64,000 nt of DNA, taken from NCBI GenBank assembly GCA_963740945.1, contig CAVUGE010000011.1, positions 36,807-100,806 of the forward strand, in the 5' to 3' direction. The stretch is from CAVQBP01 sp963740945. Lineage in GTDB: Bacteria > Bacteroidota > Ignavibacteria > Ignavibacteriales > Ignavibacteriaceae. Under the pieces are notes generated by a model. The model was not told where the DNA came from, did no database searches, and saw nothing but the letters and a program-made list of their open reading frames with translations. Every line of letters starts with the position of its first letter. Position 1 is the first letter of the stretch. Position numbers and translations under genes: made by a program. This document shows, in pieces, positions 59,835 to 64,000 of this stretch.

Positions 59835-60600
59835 GTGATATATATAAAAACGAAAAAAGAAATTGATTTAATTAGAGAGAGTTGTAGAATAGTTGCTGAA
59901 ACTCTTCAATTATTAAAAGCAAATGTAAAACCTGGAATTAGTACTTTAGAACTTGATAAAATAGCTGAAGATTATATTTTAAGTAATAATTCAATAGCCG
60001 CATTTAAAGGATATTCACAGGCAGGTTCATTTGATTTTCCGGGATCAATTTGCGCATCAATTGATGAAGAAATTGTACATGGAATACCTTCTTCCGACCG
60101 TATTTTGAAAGAAGGTGAAATAATATCTCTTGATGCTAGGAGTTCTTAAGAATGGTTATTTTGGTGATGCAGCATTATCGGTTGCAGTGGGCGAAATATC
60201 AGCAGAGAAAAAAAGGTTAATGGAAGTAACTGAAAAGTCATTATATATTGGGATAGAAGAAGCTAAATTAAACAATCATGTGCATGATATTTCAGCTGCC
60301 GTTCAAAAATATGTTGAAGAAAACGGATTTTCTATTGTAAGAGATTTATGCGGCCATGGAGTCGGCAAATATCTGCATGAAGATCCATCAGTACCAAATT
60401 TCGGTAAAAAAGGTACAGGAGCTAAATTAAAAAAAGGAATGACCATCGCAATAGAACCAATGGTAAATATGGGTAGATATGAAGTTAGAACTAATTCGGA
60501 CGGTTGGACAGTTCTTGCAATTGATGGACTACCCTCAGCTCATTTTGAGCATACCATTTTAATTTCGAATGGTAAACCGGAAATTCTAACAGTGTGTTGA
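59835..60600 (+). CDS. map: Methionine aminopeptidase, apparent frameshift
   Basis: The GTG at 59,835 opens a type I methionine aminopeptidase (TKKEIDLIRESCRIVAETLQ, GSICASIDEEIVHGIPS, GEIISLD) that stops at about 60,149. The other frame resumes with GVLKNGYFGDAALSVAVGE and holds CGHGVGKYLHEDPSVPNFG and AIEPMVNMG to the stop at 60,600. Removing one base, for example C60136 in GATGCTAGG, restores ISLDVGVLKNGYFGDAA, with the metal-binding aspartates in place. The restored length is about 254 residues, as usual. The enzyme removes initiator Met and is essential, so a sequence error is likely. Confidence 0.92.
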
Positions 60601-60818
60601 TGGCAAAACAAGGACCAATAAAAGTTGATGGAGTTGTAACTGAAACTTTACCAAATGCTCATTTTAAAGTAAAACTGGATAATGGACACGAAATTTTAGC
60701 ACATATTTCAGGAAAGATGAGAATGCATTTTATTAAGATATTAGTAGGTGATAAAGTTTCTATTGAATTATCTCCATATGATTTAACAAAAGGTAGAATT
60801 ACCTATAGATATAAATAA
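60600..60818 (+). CDS. infA: Translation initiation factor IF-1
   Basis: A 72-residue IF-1 (MAKQGPIKVDGVVTETLPNAHFKVKLDNGHEILAH, GDKVSIELSPYDLTKGRITYRYK), a single S1/OB-fold. The ATG overlaps the TGA of map by one base (TGATGG); a start six bases earlier is possible but not needed. Confidence 0.97.
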   Translation: MAKQGPIKVDGVVTETLPNAHFKVKLDNGHEILAHISGKMRMHFIKILVGDKVSIELSPYDLTKGRITYRYK

Positions 60819-60829
60819 CGGAGTTTAAA

Positions 60830-60943
60830 ATGAAAGTTCGGGCATCGGTAAAAAAAATATGTGACAATTGTAAAATAATAAAAAGAAAAGGGGTTGTTAG
60901 AGTTATTTGTAAAAATAAAAAACATAAACAACGTCAAGGTTAA
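60830..60943 (+). CDS. rpmJ: 50S ribosomal protein L36
   Basis: A 37-residue L36 (MKVRASVKKICDNCKIIKRKG, VRVICKNKKHKQRQG) with the zinc ligands CxxC, a later Cys and His. CGGAG precedes the ATG at 60,830. Found by reading the gap between infA and rpsM. Confidence 0.96.
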   Translation: MKVRASVKKICDNCKIIKRKGVVRVICKNKKHKQRQG

Positions 60944-60967
60944 TATTTAAAAGTAAGGAGAATTCAA

Positions 60968-61351
60968 TTGGCTCGTATAGCAGGAGTAGATTTACCTAAA
61001 AGTAAAAAAGTTTTGTATGGTCTGCAATATATATTTGGAGTTGGCAAGACTGTTTCTTCTGAAATTCTGGAGAAATCAAAAGTTAATCCGGAGAAAAAGG
61101 TATCTGATTTAACTGATGAAGAGGTGGCGCAAATAAGAGCAGTAATGACATCTGATTATAAAGTTGAAGGTGCTCTTAGAAGTGAGGTACAACAAAATAT
61201 TAAAAGATTAATGGATATAGGTTCATATCGTGGATTAAGACACAGGAAGAGTTTACCTGCTAGAGGTCAGAGAACCAGAACCAATTCAAGAACCAGAAAA
61301 GGTAAGCGGAAAACCGTTGCAGGTAAGAAAAAAACTCCTTCTAAAAAATAA
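60968..61351 (+). CDS. rpsM: 30S ribosomal protein S13
   Basis: A 127-residue S13 from a TTG start after TAAGGAG. It has ARIAGVDLPKSKKVLYGLQYIFGVG and SYRGLRHRKSLPARGQRTRTNSRTRKG. Forms head bridges to the 50S subunit. First gene of the alpha cluster here. Confidence 0.98.
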   Translation: MARIAGVDLPKSKKVLYGLQYIFGVGKTVSSEILEKSKVNPEKKVSDLTDEEVAQIRAVMTSDYKVEGALRSEVQQNIKRLMDIGSYRGLRHRKSLPARGQRTRTNSRTRKGKRKTVAGKKKTPSKK

Positions 61352-61374
61352 TTGACAATTTGGAGGTATAAGAT

Positions 61375-61761
61375 TTGGCTAAAGTTGCAAAAAAAGCGAA
61401 AAAGAAGACACATGTTGATGCAAATGGAGTTGCTCATATTAAAGCAACATTTAACAATGTGCTTGTAACTATAACGGATATTTACGGAAATACAATTGCA
61501 TGGTCATCAGCAGGAAAAAATGGTTTTAAAGGCTCGAGGAAAAATACACCTTTTGCCGCCCAAGTTTCTGCTGAAGCTGCAGCAAAAGAAGCTTATGATT
61601 TAGGATTGCGCAGAGTTGATGTATTCGTAAAAGGTCCGGGTTCCGGCAGGGAAGCAGCTATCAGAGCTTTAAATACTGCTGGTTTATTAGTTAATACTAT
61701 AAAAGATGTTACTCCAATTCCTCATAACGGATGCAGGCCTCCAAAGAGAAGAAGAGTTTAA
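61375..61761 (+). CDS. rpsK: 30S ribosomal protein S11
   Basis: A 128-residue S11 from a TTG start after TTGGAGG. It has FNNVLVTITDIYGNTIAWSSAGKNGFKGSRKNTPFAAQ and PIPHNGCRPPKRRRV. Lines the platform near the E-site codon. Confidence 0.98.
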   Translation: MAKVAKKAKKKTHVDANGVAHIKATFNNVLVTITDIYGNTIAWSSAGKNGFKGSRKNTPFAAQVSAEAAAKEAYDLGLRRVDVFVKGPGSGREAAIRALNTAGLLVNTIKDVTPIPHNGCRPPKRRRV

Positions 61762-61783
61762 TTTATATCGGAGAATAAAGTAA

Positions 61784-62410
61784 ATGGCAAGATATACTGA
61801 TTCAGTATGTAAATTGTGTAGAAGAGAAAGACAAAAACTTTTTCTTAAAGGTCAGAAATGCTATACTGAAAAATGCCCGGTAGAGATAAGAAATTATCCT
61901 CCCGGACAGCATGGCCTTTCAAGAAGAACAAAAGTTTCTGAATACGGGCTTCAGCTTAGAGAAAAACAAAAGATAAAAAGATTGTATGGCTTATTAGAAA
62001 CTCAATTCAGAAATTACTTTGAAAAAGCAAATAAAGCAAAAGGTATTACAGGTGAAAACCTGGTTAAGATACTTGAAAGCAGACTAGATAATGTAGTGTT
62101 TAGAATAGGATTTGCTTCTTCACGTAAACAAGCAAGACAATTGATTCGTCATAGACATGTGATTGTAAATGATCGTTTAGTAGATATACCCTCTTATATT
62201 CTTAGTCCGGGTGATATTATTAAAATAAAAGAAAAGAGTAAGAAACTGGATGCAATCCATAGTTCGCTTAGGAGAGTTAAAGATAGTACGTATTCCTGGT
62301 TATCAATCGATAAAGCCTCGCTCTCAGGAACGTTTTTACAGGTTCCCGAAAGAGTTGACGTTCCTCTAAATGCTAATGAGCAATTGGTTGTTGAGCTTTA
62401 TTCCAAATAA
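61784..62410 (+). CDS. rpsD: 30S ribosomal protein S4 (zinc form)
   Basis: A 208-residue S4. The N-terminus CKLCRRERQKLFLKGQKCYTEKC keeps the four-Cys zinc knuckle, and the S4 RNA-binding domain has ESRLDNVVFRIGFASSRKQARQLIRHRHVIVN. In E. coli S4 represses the alpha operon. Confidence 0.98.
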   Translation: MARYTDSVCKLCRRERQKLFLKGQKCYTEKCPVEIRNYPPGQHGLSRRTKVSEYGLQLREKQKIKRLYGLLETQFRNYFEKANKAKGITGENLVKILESRLDNVVFRIGFASSRKQARQLIRHRHVIVNDRLVDIPSYILSPGDIIKIKEKSKKLDAIHSSLRRVKDSTYSWLSIDKASLSGTFLQVPERVDVPLNANEQLVVELYSK

Positions 62411-62446
62411 ATAATTTTTTTAAGATAATAATTTAGAGGATTAATA

Positions 62447-63442
62447 ATGAGTGTTCCATATTTAAAGATGCCAGAAGCAGTAGTTTTGGATGAGACAAGT
62501 TATACTAATTCCTTCGGCAAGTTTTTTTTACAGCCACTGGAAAGAGGTTATGGTGTTACGCTTGGCAATTCATTAAGGAGAGTATTATTGTCTTCTTTAA
62601 CCGGTGCAGCTATTACTTCAGTTAAATTTAGCGGTGTTCTCCATGAATTTACGACAATTGAAGGAGCAGTTGAAGATGTTTCAGAGATCATTCTAAACCT
62701 TAAGCAAGTTAGAATGAAATTGCTCGCCAAAAAGCCGAATAAAATAGACATTTCATTCAATGGTGAAGGTGAATTTACTGCGGCAGACATTCAAAAATCA
62801 AGCTCTGAAATTGAGATATTAAATCCTGAGCTCCACATTGCTTCATTAAATAAAACTGCCAAATTTGATGTCGAAGTTAGAGTAGGTAAAGGAAAAGGCT
62901 ATGTTCCATCTTCAGAAAATGTTTCTGAAGATTATACAATAGGTGTTATACCAATAGATTCTATTTTTACTCCTATAAAAAATGTGAAGTATGATGTTGA
63001 AAATGTTCGAATAGGAGATAAAAACGACTATGAGAAATTAACTCTAGAGATATTGACCGATGGTTCATTAACACCGGAAGATGCACTTACTCAAGCAGCA
63101 AAAATTTTAAGAGATCATATACAACTATTTATCAATTTTGATATTGAACAGGAAGAGGAACAAGCTGTAAGTCAAAAAGATAGTGAAAAGGAACGGATTA
63201 AAAGAATTCTACTTACGAATGTTGATGATCTTGAATTAAGTGTTAGATCTCACAATTGTTTAAAAGCTGCAAATATTAAAAACCTTGCTGATCTTGTCAG
63301 GAAAGATGAATCTGAAATGTTAAGATTTCGGAATTTTGGAAGAAAGTCTTTAGCCGAACTTATGGAGATAGTTGAAAATCTCGGTCTCGAGTTCGGAATG
63401 GATGTAGATAAATATTTAAAGGATGAGGTAGAAGCACCTTAG
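62447..63442 (+). CDS. rpoA: DNA-directed RNA polymerase subunit alpha
   Basis: A 331-residue alpha subunit. The N-terminal dimerisation domain has GYGVTLGNSLRRVLLSSLTGAAITSVKFSGV, and the C-terminal domain has VDDLELSVRSHNCLKAANIKNLADLV and the FGRKSLAELMEIVENLGL helix that contacts UP elements and activators. TTTAGAGGAT precedes the ATG. Confidence 0.98.
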   Translation: MSVPYLKMPEAVVLDETSYTNSFGKFFLQPLERGYGVTLGNSLRRVLLSSLTGAAITSVKFSGVLHEFTTIEGAVEDVSEIILNLKQVRMKLLAKKPNKIDISFNGEGEFTAADIQKSSSEIEILNPELHIASLNKTAKFDVEVRVGKGKGYVPSSENVSEDYTIGVIPIDSIFTPIKNVKYDVENVRIGDKNDYEKLTLEILTDGSLTPEDALTQAAKILRDHIQLFINFDIEQEEEQAVSQKDSEKERIKRILLTNVDDLELSVRSHNCLKAANIKNLADLVRKDESEMLRFRNFGRKSLAELMEIVENLGLEFGMDVDKYLKDEVEAP

Positions 63443-63492
63443 TTCGGCAGGAATAAAAACCGGTGTTATAAAAATTGTAATAAGGATTTTCA

Positions 63493-63987
63493 ATGAGACA
63501 TAGAGTAAAAGGAAGAAAATTAAATAGAACATCAAGTCATCGAAAAGCATTGATGGGAGCTCTTGCTACTTCACTTTTGAAGCATAAAAGAATTAGAACT
63601 ACTACAGCTAAGGCAAAAGAAGCAAGAAGCTTTATTGAACCTTTAATTACCAAAGCAAAAAAAGATGATTTGCATTCCAAACGGCAAGTCATGAGAGTAA
63701 TTCATGATAAAGAAGTAGTGAAAGAACTATTCAGTGAAATAGTACCTAAAATTGGGGACAGACCGGGCGGATATACAAGAGTAATAAAACTCGGAAACCG
63801 TATGGGTGACGCCGCAAGTATGTCAATTCTTGAGTTAGTCGATTACAATGATGTAATTAATAAGAAAGCAGAAGAGAAGAAAGAAAAGCGAGAAAAAAAA
63901 CGTAAAGTAAAAGCTGAAAAAGAAGAAGAAGTTGAAGAAGCCAAAGTAGTTGAAGAGATACCGTCTGAAGAAAAAAATAAAAAATAA
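63493..63987 (+). CDS. rplQ: 50S ribosomal protein L17 with charged C-terminal extension
   Basis: A normal L17 core (MRHRVKGRKLNRTSSHRKALMGALATSLLKH to about residue 116) followed by roughly 45 Lys- and Glu-rich residues. L17 is usually 116-130 residues. L17 lies near the tunnel exit. The gene ends 13 bases before the window edge, so what follows is not known. Confidence 0.96.
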   Translation: MRHRVKGRKLNRTSSHRKALMGALATSLLKHKRIRTTTAKAKEARSFIEPLITKAKKDDLHSKRQVMRVIHDKEVVKELFSEIVPKIGDRPGGYTRVIKLGNRMGDAASMSILELVDYNDVINKKAEEKKEKREKKRKVKAEKEEEVEEAKVVEEIPSEEKNKK

Positions 63988-64000
63988 ATAGGAATGAATA

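Noticed and set aside
60130..60600. A separate 156-residue peptidase gene starting MMLGVLKNGY
   Set aside because: It is the second half of map after a one-base frameshift, with no ribosome site of its own.

Overview
The window looks like a chromosomal segment of a free-living, AT-rich bacterium of the FCB group, most likely Ignavibacteria or a close relative (Bacteroidota/Chlorobiota side). The clues are two exported proteins with type IX secretion (T9SS) C-terminal sorting domains, one with the NYPNPFNP signature, a DUF5916 outer-membrane-type protein, a reaction-centre-type multihaem cytochrome, and AT-rich intergenic DNA. This placement is an inference from gene families; no 16S rRNA gene is present.

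Positions 1-32,000 are a mosaic of accessory and metabolic genes. On the minus strand at the left are a truncated metallophosphoesterase and a two-gene unit of a small unknown protein plus a membrane-anchored GMC oxidoreductase. Then come a reaction-centre-type cytochrome c with TPRs, an unknown protein with a SHELVE motif, a Yip1-type membrane protein, tryptophanase, penicillin-binding protein 1C, an M16 peptidase, alanine dehydrogenase, and a partial complex I cluster (nuoG-nuoH-nuoI). These are followed by two T9SS cargo proteins, an NTF2-like protein, an M50-like membrane protein, a split YtrA-type GntR regulator, a small membrane protein, an IS remnant that interrupts a small membrane ORF, the DUF5916 protein, a protein with an internally duplicated unknown domain plus CARDB, the ComM/YifB AAA+ protein, and a small secreted protein. 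Several palindromic or tandem repeat elements lie between these genes.

Positions 32,059-44,240 hold the tRNA-secE-nusG-rif region: tRNA-Tyr, tRNA-Gly, tRNA-Thr, rpmG, tRNA-Trp, secE, nusG, rplK, rplA, rplJ, rplL, rpoB and rpoC. A strong hairpin lies between rplL and rpoB and a clear intrinsic terminator follows rpoC. No tuf gene lies between tRNA-Thr and tRNA-Trp.

Positions 44,453-63,987 hold the str, S10, spc and alpha gene clusters back to back: rpsL-rpsG-fusA-tuf, a terminator, then rpsJ through rplQ with secY, map, infA, rpmJ and rpoA. Gene order is the conserved bacterial one, with a tRNA-Gln gene inserted between rplR and rpsE. Together these genes make the translation and transcription core machinery and the Sec translocon.

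Two essential genes, rplC and map, each carry what looks like one extra base that breaks the frame. The GntR gene lacks one base. The simplest reading is residual sequence error in a draft or metagenome assembly, although each can be checked separately. I do not see a convincing novel defence, CRISPR or biosynthetic system. The most unusual items are the duplicated-domain CARDB protein, the four-helix GMC oxidoreductase with a CxxCxxCxxxC motif, the tRNA-Gln inside the spc operon, the duplicated comM tail, and the nested palindromic elements.
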